A stretch of 64,000 bases of DNA from Pithys albifrons albifrons (taxonomy: Eukaryota > Chordata > Aves > Passeriformes > Thamnophilidae): contig NC_092474.1 of NCBI RefSeq assembly GCF_047495875.1, positions 4,605,001 to 4,669,000 on the forward strand, read 5' to 3'. This document shows, piece by piece, positions 10,826 through 23,300 of this stretch (within the stretch, counting starts at the first letter, position 1; each line of letters begins with the position of its first letter). Under the pieces are notes generated by a model, which searched no databases, was not told the origin of the DNA, and worked only from the letters and a program-made list of their open reading frames with translations. Both the position numbers and the translations under genes were made by a program.

Positions 10826-13799
10826 AAAATTAATTTTTTCCCCTGGAAATAAAACTTCCCTTTCCTTCTCAAATTTAGTCAAGCCCACTAGGTGGGCAGG
10901 TTTCCACCTTTGCTCTGCTGCAAGTCCCAGTGGGGGGAGGGTGTGATTTCCTCTAATGGGTCTACATGAGACAACTCACAAAAACTGGGCCATCCCTGAC
11001 AGACTGAAATTCATTATCCCACTGTCTGTTCCTCAGCTGCAACACTCTGAGACTTGCAGGTTGGAAAACAGTAGTTTTTGAGCTCCCAAGGCAACAATTT
11101 CCGATGACATGTTCCTATACACATTAGTAGATGCTGGAACAAATAATTTATAAGTTAATGGTGGTTGCTGCTGGAAGTCTTTTGATGCTGCACACTTGTT
11201 ACCATCAGTGTCTGCTTTTTGTCATTGTTTGTTTGGTGTTCCGAGGATTTGTGTCATTTCAAATCATCCTGTGTTGGTGATAATGTTCTTGTTTAAGTAG
11301 GTTAACTTGTCTAAATAATGAAATACTTGCAGATGCTTTGACCCAAACTCAATTGAACACAGATGGGCTGTCTGTGATGAAAGAGGGAATCAATAGGAGA
11401 TTCCAGCCTGAATAAGTCAGTGAGTCAGATTTCATCTTCCTGATGCTACACCTCTCTGATCTTTATCACTTCTGAAATAAGGTAATGCTCAGTTCATATC
11501 CTAAAGAAAAGAAACATATGTTCCCAGTCCCCCTTCTTAGCAGAGGTCATCCTGAGCTGTGTCTAAGTGCCTTCCAAGTGTTCCTGGGTCACAGACAGTA
11601 CTGGAGTAGCTGTCACTTTGCATGTTAGTGCCCTGCACGTTATGGGTTCATCAGCACTCGAGTTTGCTGTGAGGGGATAGGAAGAGAAGTACAGAGATGT
11701 CAAATCCAAGTTTATTTTAACTCAGAGAGACTGAAAAGAAAAAGTCATCTCCATAGAGCAGGGCAGCTGTGAGGGGATGGGAGCTGGCCAGGAGAGCTCA
11801 CCTGGCAGCCAGTTCAGAGCAGAACAAAAAGCGTGTGTGTGTTTGGGTTTGTGTCATGATAAATATTCAGGACAACAGCTCCTCTGCTGGGATGTTACTG
11901 CACGGTAGCAAGTCCCCCATCTTGAGGCATTCCTGCTCCATGGGTTTCCCATCTATTCTGCCAGGTGAACTGTGCTGTGCTGAAGTCAAGGACGAGCTCT
12001 GGTCTTCTCCTGAGTTAACTGAGTGGATTCAGGCTCTGAAAAGCAAGTTCTCCATTGCTTTGTGTTTCCACATTCCGCTGAGGTTCTGTAGACACTCTTC
12101 ACTTTCTTGTAGTTAAATGGAAGCCCTGATCCTCTTCAGACAGCTCTAGGAAGAAAGTGTTTTGTTCTGTAGCTTCAAATCAACTCTTGTTAGTGTTACT
12201 GAGCAGTCTCCTTGATTGTGTTATTCTGTTTAGGAAGAGCACCTCTGATTCAGCCTGCAGCGAATGTGTTTGTGCCTTCTAATTTTCACTGTCATTTTAT
12301 CTGAGCCACTTATCCCTTCTGTCAGCCTGTAAGCCCCTGGAAACAGAAGGGTTTGATTCCCTGTCACTCCCACAAGTGGAGACCTATTTTGGGGGGGCTT
12401 CTCCCTATTGTTGTGGGGTCAAAGACTGGTGATGTAAATGGGAATTGATTGGAAGCAGTGAGAATCTTGGTCAGGACAAGGAGTGGCCTTAAGAACCAAG
12501 AAGATAAACTTTCCTGAACCCAGAGAAGCTCCCAAACAGGAGAAAATGCAACCCTGCATTTTCACCTTTGCCTTTTCTGTATGTCTGGGTATGCCATGCT
12601 AAAAAAAGAAATACTGTTGTCAGAACAGTAACTATCCTTCCAAAGTATTTTATTTCACATGGGATTCTCAAAGCCTTTCTGGAGTCTGAGCCCCCACCCA
12701 GTATCAAGAACTGTGGTGTGATTTCTGTGCCTGTTTCATCAGTGCTTAGACCACACAAATGCTGCAATGCAGTATTTACATCCCTAATCCACAGGAATCA
12801 ACAAATGCAATCCAACAGCACTGCTTTCTGTCAACCACCTGTGTGAAACAAAGGAGAACGTCCCCCCTCTCCCCTCTGCTTCCTTTTGGGCTGTGGTTTG
12901 CCCAGGAAGCAATTTCTAATTGGTAAGGTGGATATAGAGAGGAGTTCGTTCCTCACTTTGGTATGATAAGGAAATTAATAGTGAAAAACTAGTTTATAAT
13001 GCAAGCCACAGCCTTTTATAACTGCTCTGAGAGTTCCATATCTTACCAAGAGAGCTCTGGCCTTGTTCCTGACTGGGTGCATTCCTGTCAGCCCTGGGCA
13101 GCAGTCAGGGCTGCACTTGGAGACACAAGGACACAGCCCTGCTGTGTGTGCTGCTGCATCATCCTCTCCCCTCGGGCTGTTTGGATTCCTCTGTGTAACT
13201 TGGCTGCCCCAATATTTCTCTGAAGTCATTTCAAATGCAGTCGAGTCTCTACAATACAGATTGCAAGCAAATTCTCTTTCATGTCTGTGGTGTGGAGGCT
13301 TCCTATTATCCTGTACCATCTTATTTGTGTGTTTCATGTGCTGTTTCTAAAGGGCTGTCAAATAACTGTCAATTATTTATTCACATCAGGTGGAGCAGAT
13401 GTAGAGGAATTGCCATATCCAAAGTTAAAGAGCACTATCTTAAAACTTTATATAAAAGAAATCATTCAAATTTTAATAATCTTACTTTTCACTGGTGCTT
13501 TTTTCCCCATTTCTAAGCTTTTTAGTGTGGATTGATTACCATACACATTTGCTGCAGGTGATTTTGTTTGAAGGTAGTTGCATGAAAAATAAAGATTAAT
13601 CCTGACTGAATTTTTAATCATGTTTGCAAATGAATTGCAGCAACCAAAATATCAGCTGGTGTGGAAATGGAGTTATTAAGAACATATGGAACTAAAAACA
13701 TTGAGTTGAAACTGAGCCACTTGGTAACTTTACCAGCTTAAGAAGCTCCTTATGACTTGTTCTACAAAATTATTAAAATGGTAAATGATGGGGCTGTCC
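10826..13799. other. Non-coding unique DNA
   Basis: No gene or repeat family is recognised. A short GT run lies at about 11832-11843. Open frames at 12568-12846 and 12975-13350 overlap on opposite strands and have no recognisable domain. Much of 13350-13780 is AT-rich with no readable structure. Confidence 0.55.
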
Positions 13800-14450
13800 T
13801 TAAGTGACCAGCCTTGGGGAAAAGTTCATGTATAGCAGTGTGTGATGATGGCAAAGAGCAGGGGGTGGCAGAGAGGGCAGCACTCGTGGGAGACTGGCAA
13901 GGCTCCTTTCAGATCTCTGTTCCTTCAGTTTTTCTGTAATAGCAAATTCCTTATTCTTATGCTGCAGCTTATTTTTATGTAAAACAGAGAGGGAGACACT
14001 GATAGGTGCCATGTGATGCTCAGATGGTGTCCTGATGGAGGACCCAAAGCTGATGGGAAAATGTGTTTGAAAGGACTGAATGAAGTACAGTCATAGACAG
14101 TGGGGGGCTGATGGTGTGGCATGAAGATGTGCTGTGTGGCACCTTCAAATCCCTCACTGTAAATCAACAGGCCTGATGTTCCTAAAGGTCCAAGGGCACA
14201 GATTTGTTTGCTACCTGTCATCTGTCCCAGGAGCTGCCTCATTCCCTCTCCTGTTATAGTGTATCTAATACTATTCTTTGTGTACGTGAAGTGCCATTGA
14301 CTCACCTGAACCATTACTGCCTGCCCAGTTCCACTTCTGTTAATCCTTTTGAAGTAAAAAGATTCCAGGTGCCTCTCTGGGTTGTGGCACATCCCTCTGA
14401 ACATTTGGCAGAAACATGGTCTGAGGGAGTTTCTTTTGGGACATTTTAAC
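13800..14450. other. Non-coding block with a 159-codon minus-strand frame, unrecognised
   Basis: A minus-strand frame from 14404 to 13925 is open for 159 codons, and a smaller plus-strand frame at 14204-14449 overlaps its end. The predicted peptide has no signal peptide, zinc finger, repeat or catalytic motif I can see. Composition is locally more G-rich (AGGG-type purine runs at 13850-13880). I treat it as a chance frame. An undescribed repeat remnant or one exon of a non-coding RNA are alternatives. Confidence 0.35.
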
Positions 14451-16840
14451 TTTTGTTGATACTATACAGAAGAGCTAATGGTTTTGGGAATTCTTTAGGA
14501 TGCTTTTGGTCAGATGTTGCTCCTATTGAAATTAATGTGATGTTGGTTTAGGGTTTGTTTTGTTTTTTGTTTTGTTTTGTTTTTCACTTTCCACTCCCCA
14601 ACCTAAGGAAAGGTTTTCTAGGGATCTTTTGTGTTTTCACTTTAAAATCACCAAATAACCTTGCAGTGTTCATCACTTTCCCTGTGTTATCATTGTAGAC
14701 AGTGCTAAGATTCCAGCTGATTGAGTTTATTGATTTCTGAGTGATCTCCTGAGTGCTATTTCACATTCATGATCTGTCAGCATTGTGTAGACAGCCTGTG
14801 TTAGAGAATTTTGTATTTATTATACGTACAACTACTGCTCTGCAGACTTCCCATTTCAGGGCATTGAATGGATGCAGGAACACAAGGGACAACTTACACA
14901 GTCTCTGCAAACCACTTTGTATTTGAATATTTCAGAAATTAAAAAAAACCCCAAACAATTAAGAATATTTAGAAAAGTATATTCAGAACAGATTTCTTAC
15001 TTATTTTCTATAGTAACTAGGTCAAGCCTAAGAGCATAGTCACATAGTCACATAGTAACTTGGATGAGCAGGGGAGGAAGGGAAACAAAATATACTGTCC
15101 TGAATTCCTCATGTAGTGCCCACTTTTTCATAAAAACATTTCATTATTTGGTATTCATTAACAAATAGATTTGTATTTTCTGCACCAATATTTTCTAGTT
15201 AATGTTGGTGTTTGAACTCATTTCTGAACTTTGTACTAACTCCAGGAAGCTACTGCAAACCTTGACCTGCTTTGTTCCTCTCCAAAGCTCAGCAATAATG
15301 TTTTATGAAGAAGTATTTGGAGGTGTCACTGTGATATTCAGGGCTTCCCATCTTCCTTATGCCCTAAAGCAATGCTGCTGCTTACCAGGATGCCTTTCCT
15401 TTTCCTCTTGTCTCTGAGCTATTTTAGGCAACAACCAGGTAGTGCTTTTCTCTAACAAAATGCCTCAAAGGGCTTGCCCTGAGCTGTAATGTTGCACTTT
15501 CTCTAAAAGGATGCTCTTACAATGCAGTGACCAAAATGCTTTATGCAAACAACTCAGAAATATGTTATACATCACCTTGCTGCTGATTTTCCACAGACTT
15601 GATGGTTTCAAGTCAAAGCATGCCAGACAGTGCTGTGTCTATCAGCATGATGCTCATTAAACTTGCCCCATTGGGTCATTTCATAGAATAGGTGTTTAAA
15701 GTGCCAGGAGCCTGCAAACCTCTTTGATAAACACTATCTAAAAAAAAAAATTAAAAGTTTTAATCCTTAACATCTTTCATAGTTTGCATATTCTTCAGTG
15801 GGACTCCTGGGGACACAAGATGGGTTTGTATCAGTCAGCAATTGCCCATCCTGGACTCCTTAGAAGGCTTATGCCATTCCTTTTCCTGTAGCTCAGTTGA
15901 TTACAATGATCACCAGGGGCAATGTTTTATAGGGAGAGGAATGGGGAGTTGTGTTAAACCTCTGGCAAAACCTTCTTCAAGGGAAAAACTCAGATTATCC
16001 ACTTGGAATGAGCAGAGAGCAATCACAGAAATCTATGAAAGTAATTTTTTCACATATTGAGTATTTTTTTTTCTTTTTTCCTTTATCAAGTATTTTTTCC
16101 TGCTTATCCTTGGCTGGCAGCTTCAGTCTCTCACATGATGTAAACAGCAGCCAGCCAACCAAGAGCTACATCCATCTTGTCTGTCATTAACTTTCCACTT
16201 TCCCATCTGCCATCAGACTGGGCTGTGGATCCTGGAAATATCAGTCTGATCTGTCAGCAGCTTCCCTCTGTTTCTCCAAGTCACTCAGCCCAATCACAGA
16301 TTGCTATTTTTTTGTTCTCATAGAATGATGGTTTTCTTGTATTGTTCTATGAAATCTCATTGCTCTCTGCTGTGACCTTTTTTCCTTGCTATGGCTGTGT
16401 TGCAATTAGTGAGGAGTCAGCTTTAAAGGGTTGGCTCAGGTCCCCAGAGTTCAGAGGTTCATCTGTCTTTGGTACAAGCCTTGTGACATGACCCACAGGG
16501 GACTGTGACAAACCACTTACACAGCCATGGTTTTCATCTGTACTGGTTTTGTTTCTAATGTTATTCCATCATTTTAGAGTATGTTGATGGCTTAAATTAA
16601 TTTGATTTTTACTGGTGCTTGTTGAAATTTAGTATATTTATTAGCTCCTGATAATATTTGTTAACATTCTTCTTTAAAAGCAATGATTGGAAACGTTAAT
16701 TTTATTACAATTGTATAAAGTTAAATTATGAAGCTGGGCCAATTTACTGGGATTTGAGGCAGCCAAGCCATTTCTGCTCTTCTGATTTCTTTTGCTCGTT
16801 ACTGAATGAAGGTCAAAATAACATTTCAAGATGACAGAAG
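14451..16840. other. Non-coding AT-rich DNA with low-complexity tracts
   Basis: A TTTTG-type pentamer tract occupies about 14553-14585, a 10-bp CATAGTCACA-like triplication lies at about 15035-15059, and a short poly(A) run occurs near 15741-15750. The string TCATAGAAT near 16319 looks like a CR1 minus-strand tail, but the following bases do not continue the CR1 pattern, so it is not called. No gene is recognised. Confidence 0.55.
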
Positions 16841-17320
16841 TGAATCACCTACAAAAACACACCAGAAGGTGACTGTAAGTGTGTGGTGTGATAAAAGACC
16901 CAGGGTACTGCCATTGCATGAGCAGCTTTTGTAAAGGAAGGGAGAGAGGGCAGGGGCAGAACCACCAGTGATTAAGATGTATTGCCAAAGAAACAGGAAA
17001 TCTTTTGGGATTCAGGCAATCCTGAACCAGTTGCCGATACATGGAACAGAAAGTAGACAAGAGACATGTTAGAGAGATGGACAAGGGGGATTCATGGCCT
17101 CCAGAGGTGTGTGAGAAGTCTTTGGGAAAGAGTCTCGTGAGGCTGCAGTAGACCTTTATCCAGCAGTGTGAGAGGCAGCAAAGTTGGTCAAAACATATTC
17201 CAGTTAGAAAAACCCACTGACTAGAGTCCAATCCTGTCTCGAAGGGCTCTTGTGGCACTTCCTCATGTGGTTGGTTTTGCTGTGGCAAAATGTTACTTGA
17301 TGGGTTCAATGTAGATGAGT
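16841..17320. other. Non-coding block with a 154-codon minus-strand frame, unrecognised
   Basis: A minus-strand frame from 17309 to 16845 is open for 154 codons. The plus strand of this stretch is purine-rich (GGAAGG, GAGAGG runs), which depletes stop codons on the opposite strand, so openness is weak evidence of coding. No domain is recognised and there is no convincing splice-site pair or poly(A) signal around it. Confidence 0.35.
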
Positions 17321-20300
17321 GAGGATAATATTTTTATTTCTCCTTCACAATGTGATGTATGTGGTGACATGGCTTTAAGCAAAGGCAGAAGATTGTGAAA
17401 ATTCCTAGTAAATTGAAAAATAGTTTGCTAAACTTACTGTTCAGAGGGAGAATGGAGGTAGAGTAATGAGCAGATGAGCATTAACTTTCCCAGCTTCACC
17501 AAAACTCTGCTTTAAACTACCTGGGCTTTGCTCTGTTTCTCTCTGCTGCTGGGGAAGAAATGAGAAATTCAGAGTGACCTCCATAAACCTTCCCAAGAGG
17601 AAAAAAAATCTTTAAAAAATAAAAAGCCTCTCTGCCTGAAAGTCTCCAAATACAACTTTGCTATATTTTCATTAAGTTCACAGTGAGAAACCTGCTGTCC
17701 ACTGCAGATCTTCTGCAGTAGTGAAACAGCCAAAACTCCTTTTTCCAGAGGGGAAGGGTTAACTGTGCAGACAGGCCATTGCACACAGACTTGTTGTCCT
17801 TGAACTGCCTCTCACATTGATTCCAAGCTCAGCTGAGTCTCACTTTCATGCATTAAATAGCCTATGAGCCATGCCCAAAGTTTTCTGGCTCTGCACTCAT
17901 CTCTGTGCCTTTTGCTGGCACTAAACTAGTTGGAAGCATTTGTTTCTAGCATGTAAAATTTGAGTGCATGTTTGAAATCCAGGGGTTGGAAGGGAAGAAA
18001 ACGCTGGCACTGTAAAGCACAATGGACTTTTTCTGCTTTAGGTTCTACTTACCCCCATTGATATATCCCTGGAGAACTACAGTCACCTGGATTGAAGATT
18101 GTAATAGCACAGTGAGCTCCTTCCTTGTGTCTCCTCTGTCCTGTTTGCTGTGTTTGATATTATACTGAGGCTGAAAATTCTCAGGGGTAGGATTCTATCA
18201 TAACAGCACAGTCACTCTAGCAAGGGAAGCAGGGCCTTTAGAAGCCAGTCAATAAAATTCAAATCACAGCAGCAGTCAGTAATAAATATCTTTCTCAGGT
18301 AACTCATGAAGTCCACACTCAGCGTAGCATTATAAACACATCCTCTTTGCTGGGTTTGATTTTGTTAATGAAGTAATGAACAAGATTATAACAGAACATT
18401 TGGCTCCAATTTTCTCCTCAAATTCACCTTATGGTTCTTCCAGCTGCTCCCACCTCTACATCAGCTTCCCTAAGATGGGATAAGAGCTCACTGGCACCAT
18501 GCCCTGCCTTCCCTTCACCTTGGACTCAACTGCTGGCCTAAGCTCTTTCAGAGAAACATTGTTAGTTATTGAAATAGGGTGTAATTCCCTAATTCCATGG
18601 TCTGGGTGCCCTGAGGTCTGGTGAACCACCTACAAGCAAAAGGTGCACCAGTTTTTATCATCAGAGCTCAGTAATTCTAATAACTTCTCTTTGCATCTAC
18701 ATGAAGTCCTGTCATTGCAGAAGAAATGTTACTTTTCAGACCAGTTTAAAACTGGAGAAGAAATTGGAACTTTTAAATAGTTTCATTCCCTACTCAATTC
18801 TGTAAGGAACTGAACTGACTGAAATGGTTTTAAAGACTGGCTATCTGTGGCTTCTCTAATTTGTAGCATGTTCAATGTATTTGGTCTACAACATAACTAA
18901 ATGCAAATCTGATCTGTCAGGGATCAGAATTCAGGGCAAAAGAAGGTTCCTGTAACTGCAGTCAGCCTTTAGATGCCTGTAAAGGGACCAATAGGACAGG
19001 CCCAATGTCAGAACTGCCCTATTGAAATCCCTGAGCTCCTGTACTGCCCCCAGTGCTCAGCCCTGTGGAGCTGTTTGGAATTCCCAGTCCCTGTCCAAGG
19101 GGGGTTTATGACATTCCGTTGGTTGATGGGAAATGTAGATATGGCAAACAAATATCTGCCCTCTGTTTATAAAAACATTGTATTTTAGATTTTTTTTATT
19201 CTTTGTTTAGAAGTAACATCAGCTGAGCATTTGAATGCATTTTAACTATTATATTATTTTGTGACTATGATAAACAGGTGAAGATTTTTTCCTGCATAGC
19301 CATATTTAACAAGGCTTTCACCTCACAAGTGGCACCTTTCAAACAGCTGCAATGCTGCCAGCTGTGTTATTACTGTGCTTTTATGTAAACACAACCTACT
19401 GCTTAAAACTTGTACTATTCTTTCATTCTGGCACTCTTTTCATTATTTTTAAGCCATTGAACTCTCATTCCTACAAATTCTAAAACTGCACAGAGAGCAG
19501 GCAAAGCAAGAGTGCTGATTTGCCATTGGCAGTGGGAAGGGGGAATATTTTCATTGGTAGTGGATTCATGGCACAAATTCAATAATAAAGCAATATTTAT
19601 AGAACTTGGAGATGATTGTAAACATACTTCAAAAAAATTCTCTTCAGCAGCACTGAAAATGTAATAATCAGTGATCACAAGTGCTTGAGTTATTTTTTTC
19701 TATTCTTGTAGCCAGGCACACTCCCAGTACTGTTCTTGCTGTTTCCACTTCTATATTAATATAATTTTGCTGCAAACAATAAACATGGCAGAAAACCAAT
19801 TAATCAAGCCTGTTGGTAAGTGCAGCCTTAACAGTTAGCAGTGTTCAAGACAAGGTTCAACTTAGCTGTGAACCTTTGAAATAGCATCTATGATGCATGT
19901 TTAGTGCTTCTGCATCTTATACAGGTTCTTTTTTTAATGAAAGTGTTCCAGTAAAAGATGATCTGTATGGCCTTTTGAGGCACAAAAGCTGCTGCTTTGT
20001 TTGTTCACTGCCTGTTCACATCCATCAGCAGAACTTAAGGTGATGCTGCACTGGAACTAAGTTTAACTCTTGTAGAACTGGTTCAGTGGCCAGACAAGAG
20101 GAGTTTTGCTACTAAGGTTCCACAACTTAATGGAGAAAAGCTGAGACCTGCAAGTAAAGGTTGTCCCAGTAACAAAAGGGTTGGATTTGGCTTATAGGGC
20201 AGAATTTTTTAACTTAACTGGTTGGAAGGCAAACAGCACTGAGGATTTTGCTCTGCGTACAAAAGCAGATAATACCCAGCAGGATGTTAAATGCTGTATT

Positions 20301-20373
20301 CCACCTCCTGGATGGGATTGTCTTGGCTTGACCCTCCTGGGTAGCTGAGTCAAGGGGGTGTCTGAGAGAGAGG
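17321..20373. other. Non-coding unique DNA
   Basis: Nothing recognisable as a gene, RNA or transposon. Frames are all under 90 codons. Short A-rich and T-rich tracts occur at 17600-17625 and 19190-19200. Confidence 0.6.
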
Positions 20374-20398
20374 GTTTAACTGGCCTGGCCAGTCAAAC
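20374..20398. repeat. Near-perfect 25-bp palindrome
   Basis: GTTTAACTGGCC (20374-20385) and GGCCAGTCAAAC (20387-20398) are inverted copies matching at 11 of 12 positions around a single central base. Such a tight dyad could be a protein-binding site, a fold-back transposon end or chance. The flanks (20320-20470) show no recognised repeat. Confidence 0.85.
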
Positions 20399-23300
20399 AT
20401 GGACCTTGGAAACAACCACACCTGCACAACATTCAGCAATTTGGGACTATTTGACATTATCTGAGTGCTTGACAAAATAGCACGTTCTTCCTCCAGTGTA
20501 TCAATCAGCTTTACATAGGATTGTTATCCCTTAAAAAATTCTTTTTTTCTGGACTGTTCCTTAGTATTGTGCTGCTGCTTGTTTTCTCCTCTCATTTTCA
20601 ACTTGTGTAACTCCAAGTAAAATTTGGTCCTACATATAAATCTTGTGCTTGACAAAATCACAAAGCAGGATTAACAAAAGGCAGCAGTAATTGCAGCATA
20701 TCCTCACTAATTGATAGGTGCAATTACAATAGGCTGTACACAGTGAGGCTCTCTCAGAGCTACAGAATTTCTTCTTGCCATTACCTGTCTATTACATGAA
20801 AATAAAACTCCATCACAACTGTGCTCATGCTGGAAAGTCAGATGTGGGGAAGATTGGAAATGCTCATTTGTCAGCCAGTCCTTCCTCTCACCCTCAGTGT
20901 TTTCACCTCCATCTCTGCCCCCTCGGCCAGTGAGTCTGTGCTTTCATTTATTGCATGGATAGGGACTCAAATATGAAAAAGAATAAGAAAATAATTCTTA
21001 TAAAATGTCATTTCCACTTGCCATGGTGGAAGGAGATGGCCAGTTGTAGTCTCTGCACTTTACTGATTATGTGACTGGGCTAAATTTGTCCACCTGTAGC
21101 AGACAAGACCTGGAGAAACTCAAAAGGGGCTGAACATCAGGCTGAAATGATACAGATCCTTGGACCATTTCAAGACCCAGCAGGTCACATTCTGAGAGCA
21201 AACCTGCTGGGTTTGTGGAGGTGCACTGAGAACACAGCCCTGCTTTCTCCTCTCACCACCAGCATTTGCTCTTGGGTTAAATCTTAGGTTGCCTCCAGCC
21301 TTTCTGGTTCAGCAGCTTCATTAAAGCTTGCCATTAAATAATATGAGAATCACTGTGATGGTCAGTGGTGGCTCAATTAGGGTGGGTGGCAGAAAAGCTT
21401 TGGATAGTTTTTCTTTATTTGTAGGGCAAAATGCTCTACTACCATAAATCTCTGTAACTCCAAGGATACCCAGGAAGAAATGGATTTATAGAGAGTGGGA
21501 TCCAGTCTTGTATCTTTTGGAGTTTGACTGACACTTGTAAATACATTTGAAACATCTTACAGGAAAATCCCTGAAAAACAAAGGCAGACTTTCAGAGGCA
21601 ACAGATGACAGAAAAAAGACTAATAATTAAAAAAAAAAAAAGAGTGGTTTAAAAACAAAGGCAGTAACTGTAGTGAACAGACCAGTACTCTGTGGACATC
21701 ATTCACATTTGGCAGCAAAAGGTCAGAATGGGATCACAGAGCAGTTCTCCCACCTGGGTGTTCAGGTTAAAAAGATACTTTATGAGTAGTCCTCCTCTCT
21801 CATCAGACCCTCAAAGGTGGCTGCTGCTGCAGAGTGCTTTGATCCTTTCCTATTATATAGCAATTTTCCAAAGGCAAGGGGGTAGCCTGGTGCTTAATTT
21901 ACTCCATTTCTGCAGAAGCCAAATATTTGGTGTTGTTTGGAAGAGAATATCAATAACATCAAAGTGGTTTAATGAAAATCAACATCTGCAAGACTCAGCC
22001 TAAAGGTGGAGATCAGTTCTTTTTCCCCTCTTGTTCTCTATTAAAATAATATATCTCCTTTGATACTTAGGTATGTTATTAGCCCTTTGTGGGCTGGCAC
22101 CTTTCCTCTTTCGATTCCTTTTCCAAGAGGAATCTTCATCTGTCTTTAATTGTTGGCTGAAAAATGGCAATTTCCCAGCCCCACTGGTGCCAAGGAGGGA
22201 CTGAGCTTTGTGCCAAGAGAAAAGGTGGCAGCCTTGGGCTCTCAGGTGCTGATGATGCTGTGCCATTAACATTAAAAAAAACCCAAACCCTAATCCTAAG
22301 ACAAAAGGGAAGCCTAACCCTATTTATCTTTGGGGTTCCAAAACCTTTCTCTGTGTGTACTTTACCATAATGAAGAGAGATATTTGAGTGCATTGTTATT
22401 GTAGGTGCAGAGACAGGATTAGATCTGTCCCTCTGGCCTTTGGAGCATGATGATGGAGCCTCTATAGGACGTTCTGCAGCCAGTTCTCTCTGTCCCTCCT
22501 TGGTTTATACAACACCCAGCCTGGCCAGAGATGCCAAACCCTGACTGCAGCTGTACCTCTGTTTTCAGGTTTAAGGTAGAATTTGGCTCAGATTTTGTCT
22601 ATTTGAAGTTTTGATCCCTGACTTAACACACACTTTCTAGTCCATGAAGTAGTGATATATTTAAAACTCTTTTGGTTTTTCCATGAAACTGTGGGGTTTC
22701 TGAATCCAGCTTTTAACACCTGATAAACAGCTCACAGAAGCCAAAGATAAGCCACCTCTTGACTTCAAAGTGTGTCTGTCAGACTTTCATTTTCTGCTGT
22801 TTATTGGGAGGAAACTCTTAGTTTCTAAACACAGGAAAATATTTTGAAATAACACAAGTGGGAGAAGAAAACCAAAATTTTTAGCATATTTAGATCTAAA
22901 CTGTAAGTCCTTGAAATAAAATACACCTACGTATTCTATTATTTTTAATAACATTTTGTGTTGGAGTGAGAAATTTTGACTCCACTAAGGTTGACATTCT
23001 CATTATGCCTCCCTGTGTTTTATCTTAATCATTTGGGGTATCATAATGCAGATTAATTTGTCTCCTGGAGGATCTCTTTTATATTAAAGTCCTGTCTTTT
23101 TTTTATTATTTTTTTCAAGCACTGCACAAAGAAACAAAAGCTAATTAATTGCATTAATAAGGTTTTTCAGGTTCCTGTACTTTGTCTCACACTCAGCCTT
23201 TGCCATCAAGTCTGCTGCATAATGCACTGCTGGGATTTTAAGGTGATAATAATCCATGTATTTTGGAAGTGGATTGCCCTGTTCTGCCTGTGCCTATAAT

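Noticed and set aside
13925..14404. 159-codon minus-strand frame as an exon
   Set aside because: No family similarity, no clear splice pair, and a G-rich opposite strand that suppresses stops.
16319..16330. TCATAGAATGA as a CR1 minus-strand tail
   Set aside because: The bases after the octamer do not continue with the CR1 3' UTR pattern.
21629..21641. Poly(A) run as the tail of a processed pseudogene
   Set aside because: No coding-like or SINE-like body was recognised upstream, and no flanking direct repeat was seen.
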